From assembly GCA_947561395.2 (NCBI GenBank), contig OX387183.1:59751915-59815914 (forward strand): 64,000 nt of DNA, read 5' to 3'. The translations under genes were made by a program, and so were the position numbers. A model generated the notes under the pieces. That model was not told the origin of the DNA and searched no databases. It was given only the letters and a program-made list of their open reading frames with translations. Below, in pieces: positions 21,794 through 34,744 of this stretch (positions are counted from its first letter, which is position 1; each line of letters starts with the position of its first letter). Source of the stretch: Buxus sempervirens (taxonomy: Eukaryota; Streptophyta; Magnoliopsida; Buxales; Buxaceae).

Positions 21794-24222
21794 TAACTAT
21801 GTTTCCAAATTTGATGAAAGTAGTTTAAATCGAATCTCACATTTTTTGAAATAGAAGTAATTCCCAAGCCTAGAAGCACGAATTAATTCTCAGACGCATT
21901 TTACAAAAAAGCTAACCTCAATGAGTGAAACAGATGAATCCTCGCTTTTCAACTGCTTTTGCAAGATTTAGTTTGGTCAGTCAAGAGATTTTTATTAAAC
22001 TATTTTATTTTCATATTATTCTATAAATGCTCTTTTTGACATTCATTCGCTTCTTATCTGAAAGTTCTGATAGGAGTTATTAAATAAGTATAGTGGGTGG
22101 CACGTGCATAAATGTATGTGGGTTACATAAATTGTATTACCCAATTCTTTAGGTAGTTATCAATAAGCTATTTGTTTCTTATATATAATTAATTAATTAG
22201 GAGACAAAAGTCTATATAAAGTTATAAACCAAAGGGAGGAGTTCTTTAGAAATTCTTAGGGTTTGTCGTCTATCTCATAGATATACGAAACGTTAAATTT
22301 GCTAGTAAAGTTGGTTTTTTTTACAAAGTGCCATCAATTATTGTTTCAAAAATGCCATCTATTTTTATGAAGCAATAGTAAACATCAACTCAATAGATTT
22401 TTAAGGGCTGATAAAAGAACTAAAAGTTTAGACTTTGGACATTATATATCATAGATACCACTTGGAAGATTGTGTTAGGCCAATATAGAATTAATTAAAA
22501 TTTTAAACTACCATTGCACTTAAAAGCTTAAGCTGATATGTGAAATTGCAACTATATATATCAAAGGACCCAAATACAATTAATCTCAACATTTCCATGC
22601 ACGTATGACTTCATTTGGAGCATGCATGAGAAGAACAAACATAGGGCAGATATGCCCTGGGTAAAAATAAATACAAGACCTCATGCTCCGTTACTATATT
22701 AAACAACGTTGCAGTTAAAAACTTAAGTTGAAAGGTGAAGGCACAACTATTTATATGAAAGGGTTCAAATACTATCTCAACAAAAATTGCATCCCCAACT
22801 AAGAGAGACTATGCAAAGTCAAAATTTAGTTGACGCTCGGCCATATAGAAGTCTCAACTGGTGTGGAGAACAACGTGACATGACATGGAAGTTAAGGGTG
22901 CAACTCCCCAAAAACCAAACCAAGCACCTTGACTAGTATTCCACAAAAAAAAAAGGCACCTTGACTAGTAACCAGAAACCGAACTAATTCATAACCAACC
23001 TATAAAAACTTAACTCAAAATTAAACCAGAAACGCTAAAGCCAAACCAAGCCTACCCAAATTATAAATTCAGTTTGGGATTAGATCAATTTAGTTCAATT
23101 TAGAACAAACCTATCAATTTCTAGTCAAATATAAGGTTAAGGCATAAAAACGTGTCTTGGTATTGTTCCCATCATTTCCAGTTCGCCTCGGGGATGTGTG
23201 AGTGCACGGGCATGTCAACATTTGTGCCGATGCAAGGAGTTGGAAACTTTTGACCCCGACGTCGATTGCACGCAAAATCGGATGGGTTGCAGTTCAGATA
23301 CGACCCAGCCGTCCGTAGATTTGAAGACTTCTGACCTGATGATTGCTGAAAGGATTGCGGTTTGTCCTCCAAAATTATTCTCCCCAATTTTATGACAACA
23401 TGGATGACAACCACGTTGGTGGTGACCGTTTGAAGTAAAATCTACAGGAATTGAGTGTTGTGTGGGGTGACGGCTACTTCAAGGATAAATAAGAAAATAA
23501 ATAAAAGATAAAAAGAAAACCACTAATATCTTGATATTTGCCGCCTGTTTCCCTATAACCGTGATCGAAATATAGAGAGAAAAGATCGGGAGCCGCTTTA
23601 ACCATTTTTGGTTCTGGGATGCACATAGTGACTGCCCTTAGCCTTGGTTGAAGGAGTAAGCGAGATCGTACCTAGTCATGATTGAAGTAGGGTGTATCTT
23701 TAGCCTTGTCCAGGAGGAGTAAGGGGATCTTCATGTATTGTTGTGACAGGAAGCAACAGAAAGATAAGCTACTTCATGTATGAGGATAGTATGACAATAG
23801 GGTGGTCTAATGAGACCAGATAGGGGGTCTGAGAAGACTAGAATAGTTAAGTGTTGTTGTGTTGTGTGTTGGTCAAGGGATTCATTTTCCTTGCCTGCAG
23901 GTCTCTATTTATAAGCTGTTTTACTTGATCGACAAGCGTCCCAACGATCCCATTTTTAGGAAGTAGAACCCCACTTTGTACAAACATCCCATGTTTATGA
24001 AGTGAGGAGACCCACTTCTTATATTTTTAGAGAATCTTTATCCTGTGGACTTGTTCTCATCAAATCCTACGTAATAGGGGGGTTTTTTAACGGATCCACT
24101 TTCCTATTTTAGAGAGACTTTTAGCCACATATGACTTTACTTTACCGGAAGACTTGTAGCCACATAAGACTCTACTTTACCGCCAGTCTACAGCAGGTAT
24201 AAAGACGTATCAAACTTAATTA
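21794..24222. other. Gene-free stretch
   Basis: About 2.4 kb with no convincing gene. A 14-base block CACCTTGACTAGTA is repeated near 22928 and 22961. The segment from about 23560 to 24210 has repeated phrases (AGACTT-TAGCCACATA twice near 24115-24165) and a TATA-like CTATTTATAAG near 23906. It could be an LTR remnant, but no termini were found. Confidence 0.35.
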
Positions 24223-24230
24223 GTATAAAC

Positions 24231-24786
24231 TGGGGCTGGCAATGGATCGGATATATGTCCAAATCCGATCCGAATCCAATCCGAAATTACCGAATTCAGA
24301 TATAGGATTTAGATCCACGATTTGGATATGGATCTCGAATTTCGGATCCGAATTTTTTCGCATTTGGATATACATGTATCCGATCCGAACCGAAAACATA
24401 CTTATAATATATATAAACTTAGCCCAGACCATGGTTCAACCATAAGTTAAAAGGGTTAAATCATCATTTGATCATTAGACATTTGGATTTGTGTTAAAAT
24501 TTATAGTTAAATTTACTTTAATTGTTAAAATTGTTTTTTAAAGTTTCAGGTTCAAATAGGTTCGAATTCGGATTTCTGATCGAATTCGGATTTCGGTTTT
24601 GAATTCGGATTTAGGATTGGATATCGGATCGAATTCGGATTTCGGATATTCATTGAATTTCGAATTCGGATTTAAGTATTAAAGATCCGTCGGATATCGG
24701 ATCGAATTCGGATATTGGTAAATTTTTTTCGGATTGGATTCGGATTTTAGCAGATCCGTACCATATTCGACTGATTGCCACGCCTA
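24231..24786. mobile_element. hAT-like MITE, family 3, copy 2
   Basis: A 556-bp element. The left end TGGGGCTGGCAATGG pairs with the right end ATTGCCACGCCTA. The 8-mer GTATAAAC is perfectly duplicated at 24223-24230 and 24787-24794, which places it in the hAT superfamily. The subterminal regions are full of GGATCCGAAT/GAATTCGGAT motifs. It is non-coding. Confidence 0.9.
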
Positions 24787-24794
24787 GTATAAAC

Positions 24795-26058
24795 TAGTTG
24801 TAAAAACATACGTATACACATGTTAGTTCGGTCCAATTCAAGTGTATACATCGAGTTTCGGTTTGGTTCGATTTGCGAAAAGCGAAACGAACGTATCCAA
24901 AATTCAAAATCCAAATCAAATCAATCAAAAGTCAGTTAATCAGTTCTGTCGGTGCAGGGTTTTTGCACCGCTATTCGAACCAGTGTTGGCTGCACCCAAA
25001 TTCCTGCATCCCATGTACGAAGCCTTTGTGATTGGTCCATCCAATTTAAAAAAATTAAATTTCTGCCGTCGGTTGTAATTAATTACAGGCGAAGAGACTC
25101 TGCCCTCACATCAACGGCGAAGAACATTCTAATTTGAATCATCTGCCGTCAAGTCAATGTTTGACCTCCGACCTTCCACGGATCTGTTGGCTCCAAGTCG
25201 GTCTATCATTATTATATGTATTTTCTTTTTCTAATTCATTTCTGAGTGCCCAGGGTGTGAAACCGGACATAGTGGTGGGCCCCACCGGCTCCTTCCGGGA
25301 CTCTCACCTACATCTGCATGCGAGCCACCTGTACGGCATCACTGGAGCCATGATCACAATACCGCGTTAACACATTAAAATAATCGACGGCCCACAGTAA
25401 AGCTGCTCATCTCACCATTCAAATTCCATGCAAAATCCCTCCGAGAGACCGCCTTCACGTAAATATCAAACCCGTCGTAGTTGTGTTGTCTGGCAGGATG
25501 AAGGCCTGGACCGTCCAGTCCACCCACACGATGACAAAGCTCACGCCGTGTTACTTACACACCAAGTAAGTTTTTTTTTTTTTTTTTCTAAAATGGTGGA
25601 TGGAATCCATTAAAAAGAAGTTCATCTCAAATGGTCCTCAGCCCATTCTATGGTGCCAACGCGAAACGCACGGATGGATGCCCGTGTCAGGAGGGGTCCA
25701 TACATTCAAATTCCTTTCAACCCACCGGATTTTGACTCCATAGGAAATGCTTTCCCTGCGAAGTTACCGCTGCTCGTAAGCCTTACGTCAACCACACGCA
25801 ATGGGAACAAATGGAGAAGCATAAAGAAGCGTGATGGAGAAAGACAGACGTAAATCTTTCCGCGTAGACAGATGGGAATAGACTCTGAGAGAGAAAATGA
25901 AAAGATTGTTAATGGAAAACCTCGACACCAAACGCTCCCTTTCATTTCTTTGACAAATCGTTTCACACCTTCTGCTCGTTTCACACCGTCTTTGTTTTAT
26001 ATCTTTTCCGGCCGAGCGAGAAGAGAATTCGATTAGCATCTGTGGATGTGGTGGTGGC
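24795..26058. other. Gene-free upstream region of the trihelix gene
   Basis: No gene is recognised. The last few hundred bases contain the promoter and 5' leader of the trihelix gene. A TTTTATAT motif near 25995 is a weak TATA candidate. A T run lies at about 25570-25587. Confidence 0.45.
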
Positions 26059-26964
26059 ATGGAGGGACATCAGCATCATCACCTTGGTGTTAGCATGGAA
26101 GGAATCGATCGGTTTCCGCAGTGGAGTGTTCAGGAGACGAAGGAGTTTCTGTCCATTCGATCGGAGCTTGATCGGACTTTCATGGAGACCAAACGGAATA
26201 AGGTTCTTTGGGAAGTTATCTCCACGAGGATGAAGGAAAAGGGTTACAATCGTAGCGCGGATCAGTGCAAGTGCAAGTGGAAGAACCTGGTTACGAGATA
26301 CAAGGTTCAGCTATCTAGCTCTATTAATTAATGAAGGTCGCACTTGCTCCTATATTTATTTCTGTTTTTGATTAATCATTCGCTTGTGATGTGATTTGAT
26401 GTTCAGGGATGTGAGACGATGGAGGCTGAGACCATGAGACAACAATTCCCGTTTTATAATGAGCTGCAGGCGATCTTCGCCACTAGGATGGAAAGAATGC
26501 TGTGGATCGAAGCTGAAGGTGGAGCCAGTGGCAGTTCCAAGAAGAAAGGGGCTCGATTACTATCTTCCGATGATGAAGAAGACATGGACGAAAGTGATGG
26601 AGAGAAGGGTACTACTACAAGTAAGAAGAAGAGAAAGGGCAGAAGTAATATTAGTAGCGGCGCTACAACTAGTGGTAGTGGCAATACAAATAATCTGCAG
26701 GAGATTTTGGAGAACTTCATGAACAAGCAAATACAGATGGAGGTGCAATGGCGAGAAGCCGCGGAGGCTAGAGAAAAGGAGAGGAGGTTGAAGGAGATGG
26801 AGTGGAGGCGTACGATGGAGGCCCTGGAGAAGGAGAGGTTGATGATGGATAGAAGATGGAGAGAGATGGAGGAGCAGAGAAAGATTAGAGAGGAAGCGAG
26901 AGCCGAAAAGAGGGATGCCCTTATTACAGCTCTTCTGAACAAGTTGAGACGTGAAGACATTTAA
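26059..26964 (+). CDS. GT-3: Trihelix transcription factor, GT-3 type
   Basis: Two exons, 26059-26304 and 26407-26964, join in phase 0 across a 102-base GT-AG intron and give 267 residues. The single trihelix DNA-binding domain spans about residues 18-85, with the three helix tryptophans at W22, W51 and W74 and the block QCKCKWKNLVTRYKGCET across the splice. A conserved MRQQFPFYNELQAIFATRME segment follows. Then come an acidic stretch (SSDDEEDMDESDGE), a basic KKKRKGR that may be the nuclear signal, and a C-terminal coiled coil of alternating E/R residues from about 195 to the end. GT-3a and GT-3b of Arabidopsis share this layout and bind GT-elements in nuclear promoters. The 3a versus 3b choice is not resolvable here. 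Confidence 0.9.
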
Positions 26965-28263
26965 GCATCTTTGTGAAGAGGGATGAACCTTCTTCTTGTC
27001 TTGTTTTCTTTCCGAAGAAGATAAAGCTTAATTTGAGAGGTTTGTCCTTTGGGCCACACACTACTATTTGTAAATTAGAGATGCAAATTTTGTTCGTTTA
27101 ACTTCTTTAATTGATTTCTCTTTATATCTTCTCCTCTTTTCCCCCACTAGGCTCCTATGCGTGAAAATTAGGCTACCAAAAACTTCCATTAGATACCCTT
27201 TTTACATTACAGTGAACCCCATGATATGCGATTCAATTATCTTTTAGAAAAGACTGCTAGACAGATATACCGAAGATCTTGATGAGGACAACACACATAG
27301 CCATATAATGGAATTGAAAGACATCAAAATGAAAGGTATTTTGATAGAATAATTGGATTGGTTAGACTGGACGAGTGTCGGCATATGTTGAATAAGGGTC
27401 TCCTATACTACAGTTAATTGATGCACTACTCCAGCGTGGCTAAATATCCGCCATTGTTAGTGCTCCCTTTCTGATGGTTTTTTCATTTGTTTTCAGTTAT
27501 CATGAGTTCCTTTCATGCATTCATTCAAGTGGGAAGGAAAACTCTTTAACATTATATATGCAATATGGTGTTAGATTTATCACTAAGGTCTTTCCAGCTC
27601 TCTGAAAGGCAATCAAGCCTTCAATGTGTAGCTTAATTATCAATAACATATACTTGAAGGATTACAGGCAACGAAGCTTATACGTCTTTCTATGGTATAT
27701 AACACGTCTGCGCAATTGCAGATAGAATGGGAGTTCCATACTTGTACTACATCATTTTTAAGGGGGGAAGCTTCTTAAGGATAGGAGTAAAGAAGGATAG
27801 AAGAATAATGGGCTAAGCAATCTCCTTCCAGTTACAGTCGATTCTTCTTCGGTGACAAAGATGGACATAAACTTATAGAAGTACTGATCAAACCTAACTG
27901 CTATGGGCCATGCCATTGATAACATTATATAAGTTTGAAGACAATGGAATTCAGCTTCTTCTGTTCTTCTTTTGTTTTTTTGGTGTGGGGAGGGAGATCT
28001 CGGCAAGTGTCAGCGTATTTAATATATAACTAGCCTGTCAAATTTTCAGCGGCTGAAACTTGCACAAGGGGTTGTAGATGTCAAAGCAATATCTTTATCT
28101 GCAGAGATATGAGCTCCAGAGTCCAAACTAAAGGCAGAAAACAGGAACAAATTTATCTGGTCGTCTTGTATATTTTGAGGAGATCATTTGACAATCTTCC
28201 ATTTAAAGAGTCGTCTGCTTTGATCTTTTTGTTGTTTATTTCTCAGTCAGTCTATTATTCTTG

Positions 28264-28301
28264 AATAATTATGATTATGATTGTTATTATTATTATTATT
28301 T
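28264..28301. repeat. ATT microsatellite
   Basis: Interrupted then perfect ATT units ending TATTATTATTATTT. Confidence 0.8.
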
Positions 28302-29302
28302 CACTTTATGTTTTTTTAAGTCCAGATTTGTGTTGTCCTCAACATTTGCAACTGCAATCCCTCTTAAGTCTCTTTTGACTTTGGTTCCTGCAAGATCTGG
28401 AGTAGGTCCATAAATTATGGAGAATAGATGAAAATGTTTCATGCATGGCTAATATTTTATCAGGATACCAGTGAGAGACACCGCAAGCTTTGTTTCCTCG
28501 AACGGTCAGAGAGATTGGCTTGGTGTAAAGGTGCTAATTTGAATCAAACGGCACACGTATCGACGAGGGAATTTGTTCCAGTTTGCAATATTTTTTAATC
28601 CTAACAATATTATATTCCTGAGAACCAAAATAGTTTCAACCTTCATTACAGCTGTTTCTGATAAAGATGAAGACTGAAGTAGGATTTCTTCGATTCTTGT
28701 TTCTCAATTTAGAATATAGTTTGACTTTTAACACCCCACCCCAAAAAAAAAAAAAAAACTCTTACCAACAAACATCTCAAAGTAATCAATTTTGATTAAC
28801 CTTTACAGATCTCTGATCTTTTCGTTTGGGAAGCTAACTCTCAGGTTGTTGTGTGAGCTATTCGATCTATATAAACCTTGTTTTATATAATCAACTTTTC
28901 TTTCTTTGAGGGTTGATGATTTGGAGTGTTCTTTTGTATGTAATCGACCCCTTTTTATTCGAATCTTGTTTAAATTAGATTTTCATTAGGAGAATCTTCA
29001 AGGCTAGTTTTTCTGTGATATTTTCACAATTATATATGGTGGAAGCACTTGTGATTGTCTTTATTTCTTGTCATATATATAATTATACAACTACTTTAGG
29101 TGAATTTCATCAATTCTTGTATATATTGATGGTTTGCTATTCTTCACTTCAATTTCTCTTTGTCATCTTCACACTAACTGATATATATATATATGGATTA
29201 GAATTTTGGACCACTTAAAAAGTTACAATATATATCCATAGGATGAGTTCTGCTGTGATGCAAATGTCAAGAGGGATGTGTGGGGAAGCTAGGAAAGGTA
29301 AA

Positions 29303-29322
29303 AATATATATATATATATATA
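29303..29322. repeat. TA dinucleotide repeat
   Basis: About ten TA units. A shorter run lies at 29180-29194. Confidence 0.8.
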
Positions 29323-30245
29323 TTCATATTCATATTCGAGAGTTTTTTGGTATCATCGAAATAAGTGACACGATTAAACAAAAAAAAAACTTAGGTTGAG
29401 ATGTTTTAGACATGTAAAATGGAAACCTGTGGAAATATCTATAAGAAGGTGCGAAAAGTTTTTTTTTTTTTTATTAAAGCATTTAAAAGAGCTAGGGAAG
29501 ACCAAATAGAACTTGGTTAAAGCCTATTAGAGTTAGGGCTGGCAATGGGTCGGATATATATCCGAATCTGATCCGAAATTACCTAATTCGAATATAGGAT
29601 TTAGATCCGTAGTTCGAATACGGATTTGGAATTTCGGATCCGAAAAAATTTGGATTTGAATTCGGATATGCTTGTATCCGATTCGAATACAATCCGAACC
29701 GAAAACATACTTATACTATACATAAACTCTACCCACACCAGAAGTTAGACCATCGTTCAACCATAACATAAAAGGCTAAACCAAAGAAACGATTTGCCCT
29801 AACCTAATCTCCTTCTCTTCTATTCTCTGCTAACTGTTGCTGCCTTGCGAATCTGCGAAATTTGGAGGCCTTCTTCGTTTGTCGACTACGAACACCACCG
29901 CCGACGAACGCCGCTAACCTCCCTAGTCTTGAGACTCTCCACCTCAGGCTATTTAAAGACTCGTCGTTTCTTCTTTTGTGCCTCATATTGTTGAGGATCC
30001 TTCATCGGATTTGTTTCTTGTTTGCCCGAAAGTAGCCTGTTAAGCTTGGAAGTTTTCGTTAAGGTTTTTTCCTTCTCTATTTTCTTCTTATCTTTTATGT
30101 TTGGTGATTTTATTGCAATCTAATCAACGGGTTGGGGAGACTTCGGCAACGAAGATCAATTTCATGTTATTTATGTGGGTTTTCGTTTCTGACTAACGAG
30201 GTTGGATTTTTCTGGTTTAATATATTTGTTAGGTTCAATATTTTA

Positions 30246-31512
30246 TATTGGCTTAATTCCGTGCCAAAAAGTAAGTGTTCAATGTGTTCAAAGTGTTTGG
30301 GATAGGTTGTAGGAGTCTTCGTTTAAACGGCGTCTTAGTTGGAGTCAAATTGAGCAAGTTATAGTGTTCGTTAGATAGTCGTTTGATGTGTCGTTCGAAC
30401 ACTCAGTGCAAAGTTCAAACACAGCCAAACCCGAGAGTTGCGTTCGAGAAGACAGAACCTGCCGTTCGACCGTTCAATGCATACAATCAAACCCAAGAGT
30501 TGTGTTCGAGAAGACAGGACCTGCCGTTCAACCATTCAAGGTCTGCAGAGAAACCCAAGAGTTGCGTTCGAGAAGACAGGACCTGCCGTTCGACCGTTCA
30601 AGGCCTGCAGAGAAATCCGGGAGTTGCATTCGAGAAGGCAAGACTTATCGTTCGAACGTTCAAGGTCTGCAGAGAAACTCGAGAGTTGCGTTCGCCAATA
30701 TTAGACTCAACGTTCGACCTTTCGTATTATTTCAACTCAACGTGAGACTTTCGTTCGAACGAAAAGAAGTGAAGTAGTTCTTCTTATTGAACGTTAGAGC
30801 CGCGCTCGATGAATGTTCGAACATTCAATATGGAAAATCTGTTATAAAATTCCGATCTTTTCTGATTTGTTTCCTATTCTTTCTCCACTTCTTTCTAACC
30901 TTTATAAGGATTGTTTAGACGTTCTTTAGGGTTACCCAAGATGTTTTTAGAACCCTAAAATCGTATGTGTGAGGAAGAGAACTTCTTCTCCTTCCTTTTC
31001 TACCTTTGAGCCATCAAAACCTTTCTTTCTTTTCTCTTCTCTTACCTTGGAGTACTTCCGGGTTGGAGAGCTTGCTGGTGGGAGTTCCTACGGTTGCTGA
31101 GCGAGTTCGTTTGGCACTTCACTAAGAAGATATTCAGAGTTTTGGATCGTTGCAAGGTTGCAAATCTGAAGAGTTCTTCAGATACTTACACTGTGAGTCA
31201 GAGTCTTTATTGAGTCGTTTGATCCACTTTCTGTAAATCTTCTTCTTATAGTGAATTTTCTGAGGTGGCACCTAATCGCCCGGAGTGTTTTTCTCTTTGA
31301 GAGTTATCTTAGAGTTTTCCCTTCGTCACCAAAATTGTGTGTATTGTCTCATTACTTTATTTGCAATTTTGTGTGATTGATTGCTATTTGTTCAAGACTT
31401 ATGCATGTCTATTAATTAAAGACTTGTCTTTAATTAGTAGAATTTTATTCTGCAATCGTTTACACCTATTCACCCCCTCTAGATGTTGTTAGAGTCTAAA
31501 CCGTGTTTTTCA
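30246..31512 (+). mobile_element. Probable copia-type solo LTR nested in the hAT-like element
   Basis: The right part contains CACCTATTCACCCCCTCTAG (near 31465), the C-rich block common near the 3' end of plant copia LTRs. The left part begins TATTGGCTTAATTCCGTGCC, like the TGTTGG starts of such LTRs. No polyprotein follows. The exact ends are approximate and no 5-bp target duplication could be fixed. The segment contains the 62-bp tandem array. Confidence 0.5.
30427..30736 (+). repeat. 62-bp tandem repeat array, about five units
   Basis: Units start at 30427, 30489, 30551, 30613 and 30675, each 62 bases apart. They share AACCC-AGAGTTGCGTTCGAG and, further on, GACCTGCCGTTCGACCGTTC. The last unit decays after the first third. 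The array is rich in GTTCGA/TTCGAAC palindromes. Because 62 is not a multiple of three, the same unit is read in all three frames, and all three happen to be open across it. Confidence 0.92.
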
Positions 31513-32001
31513 ATATTTCAAATGAACAACACTGGTTTTTTTTCTAGGATAATTGATTTATTTGGGAAAATCTAGAGTGGGTTCCGTTATAATCATTAAA
31601 ATTGATCGAAAGAGGGGATTGTTTCTATCAACAAGCTCAAATTGAAGGGCTGTTAAACAAATGGGGAATTGATCGTTCTTGTTTTTCAAATATTTTTAAT
31701 GGGATAGATTTCTATGCAGTATCAACATCTGATTGAAGCTAAAATGTGGACCCGACCGCCCCTTGAGCCATGAAGTGCTCTATTTCTGTTTCCATCCTCT
31801 TTTCAAAAATTTTTATCTTTCCGTCGGATATCGAATCGAATTCGGATTTCGGATATTCATTCAGTTTCGAATTTGCTTTTAAGTATTAAAGATCTGTCGG
31901 ATATCGGATTGAATTCGTGTATCGGTAAATTTTTTTCGGATCGAATTCAAATCATGGTAGATCCGTACCGTATTCAACCGATTGCCACCCCTAATTGGAA
32001 T

Positions 32002-34724
32002 AAATACAAATATCGAAATTAAAACTGAAGATACGCTTTTTATATAGAGATGAAGGAACATGATTAATGTTGCTGACCCTTACTAGTTGGGACCAAAAAA
32101 AAAATTTCACAATAATTGGTCTTAGAACTATTGATTGTCCTCGAAATAATATGATACCATAGCATTTTTTATATAGAGAAGCATGAATTAAGGAACATGA
32201 TTAATGTTGCTAACCCCTACTAGTTGGGATCAAAAAAATAATCCACAACAACATTGTTTTGCTTCAAAGCATTGCTATAAGTTTTTTGTTCAAGAAATCC
32301 AAAGAAATACTTTACATTCGATTATAGCAAGACAAAGTTGAAGATTTGCTAATCTAGTATATTTTGCACAAAGTTGAATTAAGTTCAATCTATTTATATC
32401 ATGCAAATTAATGACGCGCTAAATAATGTTATATCAGCAAAAAAAATCTATGGAGAAACTATATGATAATAATAAATATCGAATTCGCCTCACATCTTTT
32501 GCAACCAAAATCCTGTAGCCAAAAATTAAAAAAATAAAAAATAACTGTACTGAGAAGATTTGAATTTTTTTTATTAAACGGGCCAGACACAACCCTACTG
32601 CAGGCAAGGCTGAAAGATTTGTTGGATATGATTTAAATTCAAAATTTACACTAGTTTTGTCAAGAGATCCAAACTTAAATTTTTTTTTTAACAGAGATCT
32701 CACCAAAGCAAAAATGAGGGTGCATGCCCTTAATATAGCTTTTCTTGTTATATAATCATCATTTCACTATTCAACTTTATATAAAGGATAAGAGTAATAT
32801 ATGTAGGGAATGGTGTACCTTCCTTAATTTCAGAAAGAATTGAGAGTAAGCGTTGATGACAAGAATGACCAGGCAGAAGGCTTGGTGTCATATCGAAGAA
32901 TGAAGGTACATAAAAGATTTGGGATACCAAATAAACCGACAATGGGAATCTTAATTAGTTACCTCAATGGCTCCCCTACAAGCTGATTTTCTCGTCTTGA
33001 TTTAACGATTAAACCATGAACTGAACCGGCCTCTTAACTGATTTAATGCACAATTAATTTCCTCCTTTTTTTTTCCTACTTTTTTATAGTTGCTTTTAGA
33101 CCTGTAAGCTAGAAAGGGTCACTCGATCTAGAAAGTGGGTGGTTGTGGTTGATGGTGTAAAGACATCAAATCCCAATGTTTGCATGTTTTCATCAAATCC
33201 CAATGGTTAGTGATGCATCTTTTTGTCTAAGAAAAGAAAATAGAGTAGTTTTCTTCATCTTTATGCTGGTTTTGACTAGTTCCTTTTTTGAAAAGTGCTT
33301 CCAAGTTCCAATGGAGCATAAATATTTTAAAGTCATGCCAAAAGCTTAATTTGGTGTAGGACGAAGTTCTGAATCCCTAAAGAACTTTCATGTCTCAAGG
33401 AGCTCTTCAAAACTTTTAGTCCAAAGACATATTGCCCATGCAAGCTATTGCCACAAAAATAACAACAAAGTATGTAACTTTATCCATATATATATGACTA
33501 TATGTACTCAATTCAATTACAATTCCGTATCTTGTAAGTTCCAAATACTTTATTAATATGTGCTTTCTATTTATATTAAATTTACTTGATCTATCTTTTT
33601 GTATTTTTGTTGTTCATTTTTTAACTTAGTTTTTTTTTTAAATATTTATAGAAATGCATCTTAATAATATTCTCACCTTGCCATACACCCTTGCTAGTGT
33701 AGTAGATTTCTTATAAAAATTTGCTTTCAATTTTAAATGATATCTTATGGAAGATGCTCATCCCACTATGTAAGTAGATGGTCTTCTAATCATTTCTTAT
33801 TAATGTTAGCAAATTTAGATACTAAGTCAACTACTTCATATATTGGCATATTATGTACTGGTCAAATTGCAAGCGACTCATCCCACTAAGTGCATATAAT
33901 TCTAATCATTTCTTCATTTTGTCAGCTTATTTGAGTATAAGTCAACCCCACCCCATCAAACTAAACCACTTTCTTCCCTCTTATTGCAAATCCTCTGCCA
34001 TGTTTATTACGACTATGATCTAATGCTGATCAAAATATATCATGTGGTATGTTTCGATAGATCTCAATGCAAATAGTTTATTGAAGTATGGCACATGACA
34101 TATTTTTATTAGCGAGTAAGAGGATATTCCATTTCTTTTCCTATTCAAGTCAAAGGCTACATTATTAATTTCGTATATCATGCAAACATCCTCTAATTAT
34201 TTCTATATCAACTAACGAAGCTAATTATGTTCCTATAACTAGAATTATAGGAATACCAATAATAGAGAAAAAAAAGGACAAAAAAATGCAATTAGACATG
34301 CTTAATGGTCGAGCTTATTTGGAAATCAAATATATATTCGGACTCAACTTGATTTAAAATTTACAAGCTCGACTTGCCCTTTGGTCGGCCCTAACCCAAA
34401 CTTATTCAACCCAAATCAACTAAGACATTATTATTTTTGTTTGGATTGGGTTCGCTTGGACAAAAAAATTGAAATTTTTTTTTTGCAATGAATACAAATG
34501 TTGGAATATCACATTCATTGTAGCGAATTAATTATGTATGTATACATATGCATATGTATCATTTTAAAATTATTTATCTATGAAAGAATTCACAAATTTG
34601 TTATCACATACTAATAAATTTGTGTTTTATAGTTGATTACATAACTACAAAGACAATGTAAAAGGGAAGTAAATTAATTAAACAATGATATATACACACA
34701 CATACTTAGTTACACATATATATG
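32002..34724. other. Gene-free stretch
   Basis: No recognised gene. A segment with AACATGATTAATGTTGCT and CTACTAGTTGGG is repeated at about 32053-32098 and 32190-32236 (period near 135). A weaker repeat with CTCATCCCACTA...TCTAATCATTTCTT lies at about 33758-33800 and 33868-33912. Otherwise it is AT-rich. Confidence 0.45.
32040..32238. repeat. Two-copy segmental repeat, period about 135 bp
   Basis: Two blocks of about 60 bases share TATATAGAGA, GGAACATGATTAATGTTGCT and TACTAGTTGGGA followed by an A run. Confidence 0.7.
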
Positions 34725-34744
34725 GGTGTATATAGGCATGAGCA

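Larger units (their letters stand above)
26965..29525. other. Gene-free stretch
   Basis: It begins with the 3'UTR of the trihelix gene. An ATT microsatellite lies at 28264-28301, and TA repeats at 29180-29194 and 29303-29322. No further gene is recognised. Confidence 0.45.
29534..31993. mobile_element. hAT-like element, family 3, copy 3, enlarged and nested
   Basis: The left end TAGGGCTGGCAATGGG (29534) and the right end ATTGCCACCCCTA (to 31993) match the termini of the 0.5-kb family members. The first 240 and last 185 bases align with copy 2. The middle 2 kb is unrelated to the other copies. It has a leader-like pyrimidine-rich part (about 29785-30120) and a probable LTR insertion (about 30246-31512). 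The flanks ATTAGAGT and ATTGGAAT agree at 6 of 8 bases, as expected for an older insertion. Confidence 0.72.

Noticed and set aside
23172-23414. Overlapping open frames on both strands
   Set aside because: Short, without family features, and equally open on both strands, as expected by chance in a locally GC-richer patch.
26454-26960. Antisense open frame of 168 codons over exon 2 of the trihelix gene
   Set aside because: It is opposite the real, family-matching frame and is made of Ser/Leu codons complementary to the E/R coiled coil.
30427-30736. CRISPR-like array
   Set aside because: The units are contiguous 62-base tandem copies with no unique spacers, in a plant nuclear context.
30383-30777. 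Three overlapping plus-strand open frames with similar repeated peptides
   Set aside because: They are the same 62-base unit read in rotating frames, so this is a repeat effect and not a gene.
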